The notes beneath the pieces were generated by a model. The model was not told the DNA's origin. It did no database searches and saw nothing but the letters and a program-made list of their open reading frames with translations. 64,000 nucleotides of DNA from Halictus rubicundus (lineage: Eukaryota; Arthropoda; Insecta; Hymenoptera; Halictidae), in NCBI RefSeq assembly GCF_050948215.1, contig NC_135152.1:6730310-6794309 (forward strand), given 5' to 3'. A program made the translations under genes and the position numbers. How positions within the stretch are numbered: position 1 is the stretch's first letter; each line of letters begins with the position of its first letter. Of this stretch, positions 49,022 through 59,632 are shown one piece after another.

Positions 49022-51190
49022 ATTCAGATACTTCCTGGCCCTATTGCACGTTTAACCCTGTACCGTTCCATTTCCCCGAGTTTACAAAATAATGATTGCG
49101 AAGGAATAAAACGAGACGCAAGCAACCATTATCGTGAGAAGTTCTGAGACAATTACTTGATGTAGTACAGGTGATTTTTGTACAGTCCCTTGGATCGAAT
49201 GGCGAGCGAAGTTCGTCAATGGTAAATAGATACAGTTGTCGGAATTTTCTGCGTTTGATTCGTGTCGGCGTTCTTCAGCGACGTTTGCATTCTCGGTTCG
49301 ATTAAATGGCGCGGTAGCTTAATCGGCGAGGGATGGACGAGGCGGGGGGGGGGGGGGGCGAGGCGGACTTTTATCGGAAAGTTGCGCGGAACCGGAGCAG
49401 CTCAAAAAGAGACGGACAGCGCCCGGCTCCGAAACTTCGAATGCTAATGCAATCACGGAAGTTTTATCGAACTTCCGCGTCGAATACAGCGTTCCTGAAA
49501 CTGGATACTCGCCGAGAGGAAACGAAAAAAAAAAAAAAAAATCAACCGCCCGCGGAAGAAAGAATCTCCGGCGGTGGCGAGGCTGCTGAATTTACAGCGA
49601 GTCTTGACAATCGGATCGGATAGGATTTACGGGGAGGATCTTGCCCGTTGCGGCGCGCCGCGCCCGAGCTAGCTGTTTTAAGTCTCGAGTCTGGCTCGAA
49701 GCTTTCATTTTTTATTAGCCGGTTCCTCGTTCGCCTTGTTAGGCGGCTACCGCCCATTCAGTCTTCAAGAAATTGAACGAAGAGCGGCGGATTCTGCCTA
49801 GGTTTCGCTGGCGCACGGTTTTTAATTAGTCCAGAGCGGTGATGTAATTTTGCCGATTCTGTCTGCGAATTTATGAGGATTTCTCTGGGGACTGTGGTGC
49901 TTAAAGAGGCCATTGCTAAATGGATACTTGGGATTTGTCGGAAATTTTTGGTAATTTCTTCAGTCGCATCTTTCAATTTTTTATTTTAGAATGATTTACT
50001 GTCAGGTCGAAAGCTATTACTGTCCTTCAATTTTTAACTTCATAAAAATCTGTTCTCAAGTCGAAACCCTCCACTGTGCAATTTATAGAAATCTACTGTC
50101 GAGTTTAGCACAGTAATGTCTTGATTTACTGAGCAGTGTCAGATTTTTAGCAATAATTTTTAACACAAATGTTTCTAGTAGTACTTCCTACCAGAAATAT
50201 TTTCAGTGGAAGCTAAATAAGTACTTTTTTCAGTACTACGTTTTACGGTAGCGATGTGCTAATTATTTTGAAAATATGGTTCTACTATTTCGATTTTAAT
50301 CGTTCTACTGTGAAAGTGATAAAAATCTGGGTTAAAGTGGACACGCAGCGTCAGAGCGATTGAAACGGTGAGAAACAATCGGTGGCAAAGGCCAATTTAG
50401 AGTTCCAACCTTTGTTCTTTCCTGCGACTTTCACCCCCGCATCGTTTGTCGCGGATCCATCGATAAATCTATAATCGCCGATACTTTATTCCGTGAACGA
50501 GCTTGGAATACGATCGTTCGAATCAATCCGGGAAAATCTTTTTTTTTCCTAGCGGGGCTGGTGATTAATTGATAGCCATCTATCTTCATTTGATCCTCGT
50601 TAGTGTCGCTTTTCCGGAGTGGGGAGGAGGGGGAGGGGCGTGCGAGCGGGCTGGAAAAAGAAAACGAGAGTCGATCGGGTGTATCTGGCCGACTAATCGA
50701 GGCAACGCATCCGCTTTGATGCCATAAACGATTTCCCTGACACCATTCGCTTCTACAAATACTTTCCCTAAAAACTTTCCTTTTCGTTATGCAAATTGTT
50801 TTCCGCGTTGATCATTTAACCTGATCAGACGAATATTTTACTTTCTACGTTGATGAATAATTGTGTTAAATCCTTGTCTTTGTTTCTTCCTTCCTCGTTA
50901 TTTACCGTGGTCACACGAATATTTTATTTTCAGTACCTTTGAATTATTCGTTAGAACCCCTGGCTCTGTGAATACATATTTTCTTGTGTCTTTCTTAATT
51001 ATTTTAAATTGATCACGCGAACATTTCACGTCCTACATCGATGAATAATTTGTTTGAATCCTCGTCTTGGCTCGATGGACATTTCTCCAATGAATATTTA
51101 TTCTGAATATTAAAATACGGATCTTTATGCACAATAAAAATGCAAGAATACCTGCACAAATTGCTCCTGCATGAACAGGAGTCGAATCAA

Positions 51191-51193
<3 letters not shown>
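49022..51193. other. Non-coding DNA upstream of the P4HA exon
   Basis: A run of about 13 G near 49347-49359 and an A run near 49527-49542 lie in a GC-rich part. From 50000 the DNA is AT-rich. Short phrases recur loosely at 50825, 50911 and 51014 (ACACGAATATTTTA, then GATGAATAATT), suggesting a worn repeat of about 90-100 bp. Part of this must be intron, because the coding exon starts with a splice acceptor. Its upstream exon was not identified. Confidence 0.45.

Positions 51194-51256
<63 letters not shown>
51194..51256. repeat. (CT)n microsatellite, the longest in the window
   Basis: Uninterrupted CT run of about 62 bp ending in GTGTTTGATC. It lies inside the inferred 5' intron of the P4HA gene, about 480 bp before the exon. 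Confidence 0.97.
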
Positions 51257-51260
<4 letters not shown>

Positions 51261-51361
51261 TTGATCATGTTAATAAATAAAATGATATATCGATATGCTT
51301 AAATTCTTCTAAATCTTTCTACCGTTGCAAATTTCCCTCATTTTCTCTCGTGAATGGGTGC

Positions 51362-51545
51362 AATTCACGATCTACTGATTGTACAAGCACATATTTCCAA
51401 CAGTTTAGTTTAGTGGCACGATTTATTAAGTATGTCGGCGAGGTGAACCCATTCGCATAAATTGCTGTATGATCAGATAAATATCTTTCAATTGGAGAAT
51501 TTTTACCGACCAGAAAAACGAAGAGCAGACTAAATTCGCCTACTG
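51362..51545 (+). pseudogene. Decayed tandem duplicate of the P4HA intron end and exon start
   Basis: This segment repeats the DNA just downstream of it. GCACATATTTCCAACAGTTT at 51387 recurs at 51586, 199 bp on. TTTCAATTGGAGAATTTTTA at 51488 aligns with TTTTGATTGCAGAATTCCCG at 51727, 239 bp on, the difference being about 40 bp more in the second copy. The duplicate includes the splice acceptor (CAG in the real exon, GAG here), ACCGACCAGAA, and the start codon position (ATG at 51757, ACG at 51518). Codons after it soon stop (CAGACTAA). It is therefore a dead exon start rather than an alternative first exon, unless GAG is used as a weak acceptor. Confidence 0.85.
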
Positions 51546-51726
51546 GTTTTTGTCATATAAAATCCAGAATCTGTTGATGGTACAGGCACATATTTCCAAC
51601 AGTTTAGTTTAGAGGTTCGATTTTTCAAGGCTGGATCGAACGCGCGCCTATGTTGATTGAACGAACCAATTCGCAGGAACGTTATGCCTGCGTAAACACC
51701 ACCGCTAATCTGTTGCCCCGTCTCTT

Positions 51727-51736
51727 TTGATTGCAG
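51727..51736 (+). promoter_or_regulatory. Splice acceptor of the first coding exon
   Basis: TCTCTTTTGATTGCAG is a pyrimidine tract followed by CAG ending at 51736. The exon therefore begins with 20 untranslated bases (51737-51756) before the ATG, so at least one untranslated exon lies upstream. Confidence 0.85.
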
Positions 51737-51756
51737 AATTCCCGCCGACCAGAAGA

Positions 51757-51944
51757 ATGAAGGGCAGACGAATGTTGACGGTGGCGGTCGCGGTTTTATC
51801 GGTGATAGCGTTGCCAGGATGCAGCGGCGAGCTTTACACCGCGCTGGCGGATATGGAGGAATTGCTGGAAACGGAGGCGGTTCTCATAGACACGCTCAAC
51901 GGCTACATTAAAGCGCAGGAAGAGCGTCTGGCCACTCTCAGAAA
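51757..51944 (+). CDS. P4HA: Prolyl 4-hydroxylase subunit alpha, first coding exon (partial gene)
   Basis: The enzyme hydroxylates proline in collagen and similar proteins in the ER lumen, using Fe(II), 2-oxoglutarate, oxygen and ascorbate. Its alpha subunits pair with protein disulfide isomerase. The exon encodes about 63 residues. Residues 1-24 (MKGRRMLTVAVAVLSVIALP then GCSG) form a signal peptide with a positive start and hydrophobic core. From residue 25, ELYTALADMEELLETEAVLI, then DTLNGYIKAQEERLATLRK, is the characteristic opening of the alpha-subunit N-terminal dimerisation domain. The peptide-binding and catalytic domains lie in later exons outside this window. ATG at 51757 is chosen because it follows the acceptor and starts the signal peptide; Met 6 is an alternative. 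The donor GTGAGT begins at 51945 and splits the last Lys codon after two bases. TGA at 51946 is intronic. Confidence 0.9.
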
Positions 51945-52358
51945 GTGAGTCTTACCATTCCGGTTTCTGTCCTATTTCTGCGGCGACGTTTACGCGGCTC
52001 TCGCGCTGGTGCGAGCGCGTTCAATATTCCCGTCTTCGAACCTGTCGAGCATCGATGTCCCGAATCGATTCTCTCATTTCATCCGAGAGAGTCAAACGGT
52101 CCGGATTATTCAATCACTTACAGATTAATTCGATTATCGAGACTTTTAAACGTTCATTTTGATTCCTCCTCTACGGGAATTAATTCGCCCCAGAAAATGA
52201 TTTCACTTCAATGTTCAATGGTACAATTGCTGTTTTTAGTAACTGTTAAATGATATTTCTAAGGTGGGTGGTCAGAAAAGTATTTTTCAGAATTAGCTCT
52301 GAAGAACGTAGAATTGAAATGCAATTTGATATCAAGGGTTACATGTTGGCCGTAAAGG

Positions 52359-52484
52359 CTTAGCTTCACCTTGGCAACCCAGAAATTTTTCACTTTCTAC
52401 TGTATAATCCTGTACATCTTGACGAGAAAATGCCAAAAATCGGAGTATTAAGGCGAGGAATTCACTGGTCCAAAAGTTGTGCGT
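52359..52484 (+). repeat. Dispersed repeat family X, left arm of an inverted pair
   Basis: It reads GCTTCACCTTGGCAACCCAG, then CCTGTACATCTTGACGAGAA, AATGCCAAAAATCGGAGTAT and GGCGAGGAATTCACTGG. A reversed copy lies 160 bp further on, at 52642-52791. Confidence 0.85.
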
Positions 52485-52641
52485 GTTTGAAGTTGAACGA
52501 TCACACTTTGTTCTGGGACAAGCTGTCATTGAACAGTAATTGAAATATAGAGAATCATATACGGGATCTCAAAGAGACAGTATAATCACACACGTACGTT
52601 ATCGACATTAGCTTATCCAGCACACAGGTAGATGGCGGCGT

Positions 52642-52791
52642 CCTTATCTGTCAAAAATGCTTAAAATCGCTCGACTTTTCAAATTCCTCGCCTTAGAACT
52701 TCGATTTTTGGCAATTTCTCGTCAAGATGTACAGGATTATATGTTAAAAAATTTAAAATTTCTGGGTTGCCGAGGTGAACTTTAACCGTCA
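52642..52791 (-). repeat. Dispersed repeat family X, right arm of an inverted pair
   Basis: On the minus strand it matches the copy at 52359 (TTCACCTCGGCAACCCAGAA, CCTGTACATCTTGACGAGAA, GGCGAGGAATTTG). If transcribed within the intron, the two arms could fold into a long hairpin with a loop of about 160 nt. Confidence 0.85.
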
Positions 52792-52805
52792 TAAAAAATG
52801 ATAAG

Positions 52806-52972
52806 TAGACTGTGGACTTTTATGCAAACTAAAAATTGTCTGCACTGATTGCAACATTGCCTGGTATGTACATAGACATTTATTTCCTTTTGTAACGATT
52901 TTTAGTTTCTGGAAATATTTTGACTGTTTTGTATCCGATCTTGTCAGGAATGCATAAAGTCCGCGGTCTGTT
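52806..52972. mobile_element. MITE of the AGTAGACTGTGG family
   Basis: The left end is TAGACTGTGGACTTTTATGC. The reverse complement of the right end is CAGACCGCGGACTTTATGC. The element is about 167 bp and AT-rich. Confidence 0.75.
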
Positions 52973-53959
52973 CTGTAGATTTTAAAATATGTACATCATA
53001 CTCGATCCAGTGATGTTCTTCTTTCGTTGAAAATGATTTATACAATTGTGAAGTTTGAATTACAGCGAAGTCTCATCTAGTCTTACGACGACAAAACCCC
53101 CGGCTAATTTGGCAATCGCGAACCTAACTATCGTTAAAGCATCGAGATTGTCCGCGCAATTTCTACAGTCCGTGCAGACGAGTAACTCGGAACAGAGCAA
53201 AAATAGTTTAACTGGCGTCGTATTTATGCGCCTGGTTGCGGCAACAACGCCGTAAAATCACGAGACGTATTAACCAATTTGCGCGCGGCGCGTATCGCAG
53301 ACAGGCAACTTTAATTTCACTCCCTATAACATCGAACAAACTTCCGGTCAATAAAAAGCCGCTCGTAAAATCCGTCGGGCCGCGTTCCAAGGGGAAAAAC
53401 TCGAGGCGCGCATTAAATACATTTTCCCGGGCACTCCTCGAACCGAATCTAGACGACGGCGACGTGACACACAACGAGACTCGCCGGAAAAAAATAACGT
53501 GGTCTCATTTGAAGCGACGAGGATCGAGTGGCAACGAAAAGAGAGAGAGAGAGAGAGAGAGAGAGCCGAGGGAAGCGTGTCCCTCGCGTTTCAATTTCCC
53601 CGGTTCGCGGGGATTAAAACCGTCGAAAACCGGGCCGAGTCGGGCCGCGCGCGCGAGCGCCCGTGTTGCATTAACTTTTTCGAGCGCGTGGACCAAGAGA
53701 AGCAAAAATTCGCAAAGCCGTATATACCCGAAATCCATTCCAGCATTCCGCCGCGGTGACCGAGTTAATTTTCTTCTTCGAACGGTGCGCTACTAACGAG
53801 GACTCCACCACTGCCACCGTTCGCTGCCTTTTTCCCCACAGATCTCTCCCTGAGGTTGCCGAATCTCTTTCTCGCTACACTCTTCTAGGCTACTACATTT
53901 TTGCCATCGCCTAGGTCACTGGATCTTCTTACTTTTACCTGTAAATTTGTCTTTTTCAC
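52973..53959. other. Intronic non-coding stretch
   Basis: Moderately GC-rich with a GA microsatellite at 53541-53565. The plus-strand frame 53236-53796 (186 codons) is Arg/Lys-rich, crosses the GA tract and matches nothing known. It is not called. Confidence 0.45.
53541..53565. repeat. (GA)n microsatellite
   Basis: Pure GA run of about 25 bp. Confidence 0.9.
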
Positions 53960-55170
53960 TTTGCCAGGCTACATTCTTATCCTCGATTTTCGCTACCCTG
54001 CTCGCACTGTTTCTTCCGATAGATTACTGTCTCAGCTTTTTCACATTTACTTATTCGCTTTTTTCTGAGCTACTCTATTTTTTTTTCTTCGTCATTCTGT
54101 CGAGTTCTAAATTTTTAGTTTTTACTTTCTAGGTCTTCATCTTCTTCTTATCAATTCTCATCCTCAGTCACTCCCTTTCTTCAGCTAGATCTGCTAGATT
54201 ACTGTCCCTGGTTTTTCAAATTATTCGCTTTTTTCTAAGATACTCTATTTTTACTTTATTTCTTGGTCATCCTGCCGAGTTCTAAATTTTTAGTTTTTAC
54301 TTTCTAGGTCTTCATCTTCTTCTTATCAATTCTCATCCTCAGTCACTCCCTTTCTTCAGCTAGATCTGCTAGATTACTGTCCCTGGTTTTTCAAATTATT
54401 CGCTTTTTTCTAAGATACTCTATTTTTACTTTATTTCTTGGTCATCCTGCCGAGTTCTAAATTTTTAGTTTTTACTTTCTAGGTCTCCATCTTCTTCTTA
54501 TCAATTCTCACCCTCACTCACCCCCTTTCTTCAGCTAGATTACCGTCTCTACTTCATAGAATCTGTTACTCTTCTTCGTTCTAAGCTACTCTACTTTTCT
54601 CCTTCCTAGATGATTCTCCCTATTTCCAAATTTTCTTTTTACTCTTCAGGGTCTCCGCTGTCTTCCTTAAGCTGCGTACAGACCTGAACATTTCGACGAA
54701 CATTGCGCCGAACAGCGCGCCGAACAGCGAACGAAACGCAAAGTCGACATTCATTTCGGCGCGATTTTGCGTTTCGGACGCTGTTCGGCGCGATGTTCGG
54801 CACGATGTTCGGCGCGCCGTTCGGCGCAATGTTCGTCGAAACGTTCAGGTTTGTACGAGGCCTTTGATGTATGTCGAAAAACCGACAAGCGATGGATCGA
54901 CCGCGCGCACGAACGCAAACGGGTGAGCCTCGCACAAACCTGAACATTTCGACGAACATCGCGCCGAACAGCGTTCGAAACGCAAAATCGCGCCGAAATG
55001 AATGTCGACTTTGCGTTTCGTTCGCTGTTCGGCGCGCTGTTCGGCGCAATGTTCGTCGAAATGTTCAGGTCTGTACGCAGCTTTACAGTTCTCACCCTCT
55101 TCATCCATTACTCTGCTACTTCTTCAAATCTGTTTCTCCCTGTCCCTTTCTAAATTACTTTCCTATCGAG
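53960..55170. repeat. 175-bp pyrimidine-rich tandem repeat, split by a foldback element
   Basis: CGAGTTCTAAATTTTTAGTT recurs at 54101, 54276 and 54451, an exact 175-bp period. These central units are nearly identical, with phrases GGTCTTCATCTTCTTCTTAT and TTCAGCTAGATCTGCTAGAT. Diverged units flank them (about 53960-54100 and 54540-54669). The last unit is interrupted by the insertion at 54670-55082 and resumes with CAGTTCTCACCCTCTTCATC at 55086. The array has no coding capacity. Confidence 0.9.
54670..55082. mobile_element. Foldback (long palindromic) element with TTA target duplication
   Basis: The 413-bp element begins AGCTGCGTACAGACCTGAAC and ends with the reverse complement, GTTCAGGTCTGTACGCAGCT. 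The outer arms are complementary over well more than 100 bp. Four copies of ACCTGAACATTTCGACGAAC-like sequence alternate in orientation inside (starting near 54682, 54825 reversed, 54940 and 55048 reversed). The body is dominated by GCGCCGAACA and its complement. TTA lies on both sides (54667-54669 and 55083-55085). Three-base TTA/TAA targets are typical of PIF/Harbinger elements, so a Harbinger-like MITE is plausible, though the ends are unusual. The open frames here are Arg/Ala/Asn-rich translations of the repeat. Confidence 0.85.
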
Positions 55171-55488
55171 CACTAATGTAACCGAATTGTATTGCTTTAT
55201 AAAAAGAAGTAATAACGATAAAAATAATTGTGACTCAAGGGGTTAAAGAGTACCTCCATAAAAAAACGGTCTAAATTCTGTTAAAATAAGTATGGCACTA
55301 AGAATGATTAAAATTGAGCTTCTCATAAAGGAACCAATAAATTCTTGCGGTAAACCGCACGTTCTCGATTACTTCCAACGTATCAAGCCTAATAAAATAT
55401 TAACAATCGCAGCTGCAGGTCACCCTGTCTCTCCATTTCGCTTCTCCCATTTAGCTCTCCTTCCCAGTTTTGCCTCCCACTTTGTTTA

Positions 55489-55490
<2 letters not shown>

Positions 55491-55528
<38 letters not shown>
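55491..55528. repeat. (CT)n microsatellite
   Basis: Pure CT run of about 38 bp. Confidence 0.95.
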
Positions 55529-55531
<3 letters not shown>

Positions 55532-55914
55532 ACCTGGTTCGCTGTCTGCCGTTAATTATTTCCCCGGGGCTCATTCAGACGCAAACTCGAGGTCGCGCGC
55601 GCGCGCGCCGAGAGGATATCACCGTGTCAAAGACAAGCACTCAAAGGACCTAGGATCTCTCATATCCGCGGAGAACGAGAAACCTCCGTTGCCAGAGCGA
55701 GAGCGAGAGAGGGAGAGAGGAACCGAAAGAAAGACAGACCGGGAGGGAAAGAGAGGGAGAGAAACAGTGAGAGAGAAAAGGATCTCCTCTCGGCTGAAGG
55801 ACTCCGCGACTCGTCGAAATTTATTGGAAACGTAAGAGCCCGAAGAAAATACAGAGTCGCATGACTCGCCTCGTTCATGCGAACGTCACGCGGCGATAGT
55901 AAAATATTTTCACA

Positions 55915-55935
55915 GCCGCCGCCGCCGCCGCCGCG
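55915..55935. repeat. (GCC)n microsatellite
   Basis: About six GCC units followed by GCGTG, in GC-rich DNA. Confidence 0.85.
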
Positions 55936-58900
55936 TGAAAACGTCTGCTTGATTTTCTTTCGGATATTCTCCGTTAAAACGGAGTCACGGACCAGAGAGA
56001 CCGACTCTTATTTTCTTTTTAACGCGTATCGCACTCTGGTTTCCGGTTAAGTATTTAATTCTACGCGAAAGGCCGTTTTAGTCGAAACGAAAATTCCGCG
56101 GGGAGAACGCTTTTGTCATCGTGAAAGGTTTTAAATCAATTTTGAGCGCGTAGCGGCCACGATAATTCAGGTGTGTATAAACCGAAAGCTGCTTTTCGCG
56201 TGCTCACGCCTGGAAAATCCTGCGACCATTTAGCAACTCGTGCATTTTACTATACTAATTTAACACATTATATGCCGGCGAATATTCATAATTTTTTCAG
56301 GTCTACGGCCCATGGGATTTTTGAATAGATCTATCCACAGCAATAGCTACTTCGTGAACCAACAACTCACTCCCAATAACGTAATCTTATAATTTTGGTA
56401 CGATTATTGTAAAGTCATTAGTTGTGAAAAATTTAAACTGACTGAACTCGCGTTTTCTTATTGCAAGAAATTTTTTTTTGAAATTTCAACCGACTTTTAT
56501 CACAGTATGCGTGCAAGTGAATCAATCTACTGAATTTTACATTTGCACAGCTGCAATTCTACGTTTTTGATCATTGCGAAATGGAAAATTTGGTAGTTTT
56601 GGTGCTAAGAAACTGTGAGACTAAGTTCCAATGAAAATTGAGCACGTTATCGCCCACCGGTTCCGGGGCCATCGTTTACGCGTTGTAATGATTAATTTAA
56701 TAGGCTATACTTAATCGCGGGATATTAAACACCGGTAACATTATAGCGAGACGTTAATGCTGAGTACCTGTTCGTAAATTTTCGTGGATTCGGCTGGGCA
56801 ATTACACAGCGGAAGCTCGACGCCGGAACGGAATTTCGGTGCTGCGCCGGATTATCGGTTATTTCGGACTATTGGATGATACCCTTAGAAATAGCCCGGC
56901 ATAATTTTACGTCGTAGGGTTGCTCAGTGGGAATACTATGGCTGTTCAATGTACCGAACGATTTTCTTCTCTCCGAATCCGTCCTTTCCCAGCTTCTGGT
57001 AACGCTGTTCTGAAACAATCCACACAATTCTCGACCAGACAACATAAACTTACAATTTTCAAATGAACAATTCTTTTACACTTACGCTTTCTTAATTCTT
57101 CGCTCTTCGTTCCCATCTTTTTGTAAACATTATAAACATGAATTTGTCCATTTTAAAATTCAAAATTCTCTTAAGTAATCTCAATCTCTGATTTCTTATT
57201 CTTGTTCTCAAAAACTGCCAATTTTAGAATCGAAAATTCTTTTTAAAAAACGTCTAGAGGTCTCAATCTCTCACTTTTCGCATTCGTTATTATTTCCTAA
57301 AAAACCGGGAACTTGAGAAAAATTCTGGGCTCTATTTTCGAAGAAATTATTGATGAAAGAGCTCAAGAATTTTTAACCAAGGGATGGGACGTGTTAGACA
57401 TTGATGAGAGCAGCGTATGCTGGTAAACTAAATTCAAGGAACGATCTATAAAAACTCTGAAAGCTTCCGAGACTTAGGTATACAGTTCGCAGTGGAATAT
57501 ACAAAGTTGAGAAACGTCGAAGACGTAAACCAACAGCTGTGAAACACCTCGCTAATTCCGGAACCGAAGTAATGTCCAACGAAAGACAGAAATGAGCTCG
57601 AATCTTAATAAAATAAAATTTATAAACAGCAATGGATGTTACCTTCGTCGATATACCGAAATATTTCCAGCAAGATCAAACACTCATTTTACCAAGCAAA
57701 TGTTTACATCCCACTGTTTTGAATATCTTCAACTACAGTATACCAAGATGCAGCAAACAAAGGACAACGGTGCGCGTCTGCACACTCCACAATAAATTTT
57801 TTAATAATCGGCCTGAGAATACGAGATAAAAAATCCTCTCTTTTAAGGAACTTCCGCACGTCTAAATTAAAGCGTACCAACTTCGAGAACGGAGTCGGGC
57901 GATCTATATTACGACGACCTAATACAGTGGCAGTTCGGCCGGCGATTCAATTCGATTAGGCCCATCCGATTTCATGCTAGCCGGCACACGCTCGCCGATT
58001 TCATATTCGAAGGCGTGTCCCGACCGAATTTCGATGGGTTCCACGACTCGCAAAAAATACGGTCAGGAATGCAGAAGAGATTTTCCCGACGCTTTCATCC
58101 TCTTCTAGCCGTGGTGGCCTCCCCGATCCGGGCTTTTTTCTTTTTTCTATCTTCCCCGGGGTGTGATTTGGCACGTTGCCCGACTCGATATCCGATGCCG
58201 CGACCATTTCGAGGGCAACGGGGAGCGAGAGGACCGACGGGTTAGGTGAAAAACGTTAAGAACGTGGTCGGACCGGACCGCAGGCTTCCCTATCTCGAAT
58301 TTCCTCCAAAGGGAACCCAGCTCCCCCGCGATCTTGTCCCTGCAGGTGCAATATTTCCGGGACTCGCCGCTGTTCCTTCTATTTTTAATCCGCCAACGGC
58401 GTAATTACTTCCGGCAACCTACGACGCCGTCCCCTTTCGCCCTGTGCACCCCTTTATCCGATCTCCGAGACGCTTGTGGTCGTCGAACTTTCGAAATTTT
58501 AGTAAATCACGTTTTTTTTTGCGGACAAATGCATCTTTAAAAAATTTCGTTTTTTAAAATTTTTTCAAAATTTTTCATTGCTTTATGCTAGCTCGAATCA
58601 ATTTTTCGATCTTTGGAACTTTATATTTAATCTGTGAAATTTACTCGAATTTTTACAATCGATTTGAAATTACAGGATTATGATCCACTGTGGATCCATA
58701 TAAAAAATTAGTATGTGTATTTGTTGCAAAAAATGTGAGCGAAGTAGAAATTTTTTTCTTTTATCCAGTAAGACCCATTTAGATCCGTTTAGACTCATTT
58801 TGACGAATTTACGACGGATTTTTCTGGTGATTTTATATTTATGAACAAAACTTGCATGAAATTCCGAGTGCATTGCTTTCCAGTTTAAATAGGTCGACAA

Positions 58901-59568
58901 TAAGAGTAAACTGGTATTGATATTCTCAAATTATGTTTTTGTCGTAAATGCATGAAATAAATAGTCGAATAATCGAGTTTATTTCCGTTTGTCGAGTGTC
59001 AGGATTTTGTGCAGACACTGTGCCACGAAAGAGGAGACTCGTAGATAAGGATTGCAGTCGATGGAATTTAAAAATTGTTCAAAGGAATATTGATCGTGGA
59101 AATTTCGAAGTTCCCTTCGTTCCAACGCGTCTCGACGAAATATTCCGATTGCCATCGATTCCATGATCCCCCGAAAATTTCCCGAGTTCCACGAGTCTTT
59201 GCATCGTGGTCTAAAGTTTCAGAAAGTAAAAGAAGGGAGCAAGAGTAGTCGCCGGTTTAGTATATCACAGGAAACGAAAGGGAGGACTAAGAGGTAAAAG
59301 TTTTCTGGACTACGGTCGTACAAGTTCTTATACTATATTAAAAAGCTTACCAGAGAATTTTCCCGTTATCCTGTACAAAAATTGTTCGTCCCTAAACTAC
59401 GGATATTTGTGCGCTAGTTGCGCGAGTGTGTACTAAATGAATGAAGTTAGGCTGAATGAATTAGTACTTCCCTAAAATTAGGAAGAAATTGTACTAGATT
59501 GTACGTGACTTGGTATTTTATGATTTTTTGGGAACTTTCGTTAGCTATGCATGAAGATTCAGAGACTA

Positions 59569-59632
59569 CAGTAAAGTCTTGATCTAAGCCGGACGGAGCT
59601 ACACGATCTTAGTCAGTTCGTCTATCCCCTCC
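59569..59632 (+). mobile_element. Tigger/pogo-like MITE fragment (left end)
   Basis: It starts CAGTAAAGTCTTGATCTAAG directly after TA, then GGAGCTACACGATCTTAGTC and TATCCCCTCC, matching the element at 42616-42811. Homology stops at about 59632 and no right end was found. Confidence 0.7.

Larger units (their letters stand above)
55171..59568. other. Intronic non-coding stretch
   Basis: It holds the CT tract 55491-55528, an alternating GC run near 55594-55608, and a GCC run (about 55915-55935). The 55,560-56,250 and 57,850-58,480 parts are GC-rich and the rest AT-rich. TTAACACATTATATGCCGGCG at about 56260 resembles a lone TTAA-type MITE end. No exon or RNA gene was recognised. Confidence 0.45.

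Noticed and set aside
53236..53796. 186-codon frame in the P4HA intron
   Set aside because: It runs through a GA microsatellite, is basic and low in complexity, and does not continue the P4HA domain expected next.
54620..55104. Arg/Ala/Asn-rich open frames on both strands
   Set aside because: They are translations of the GCGCCGAACA words of the foldback element.
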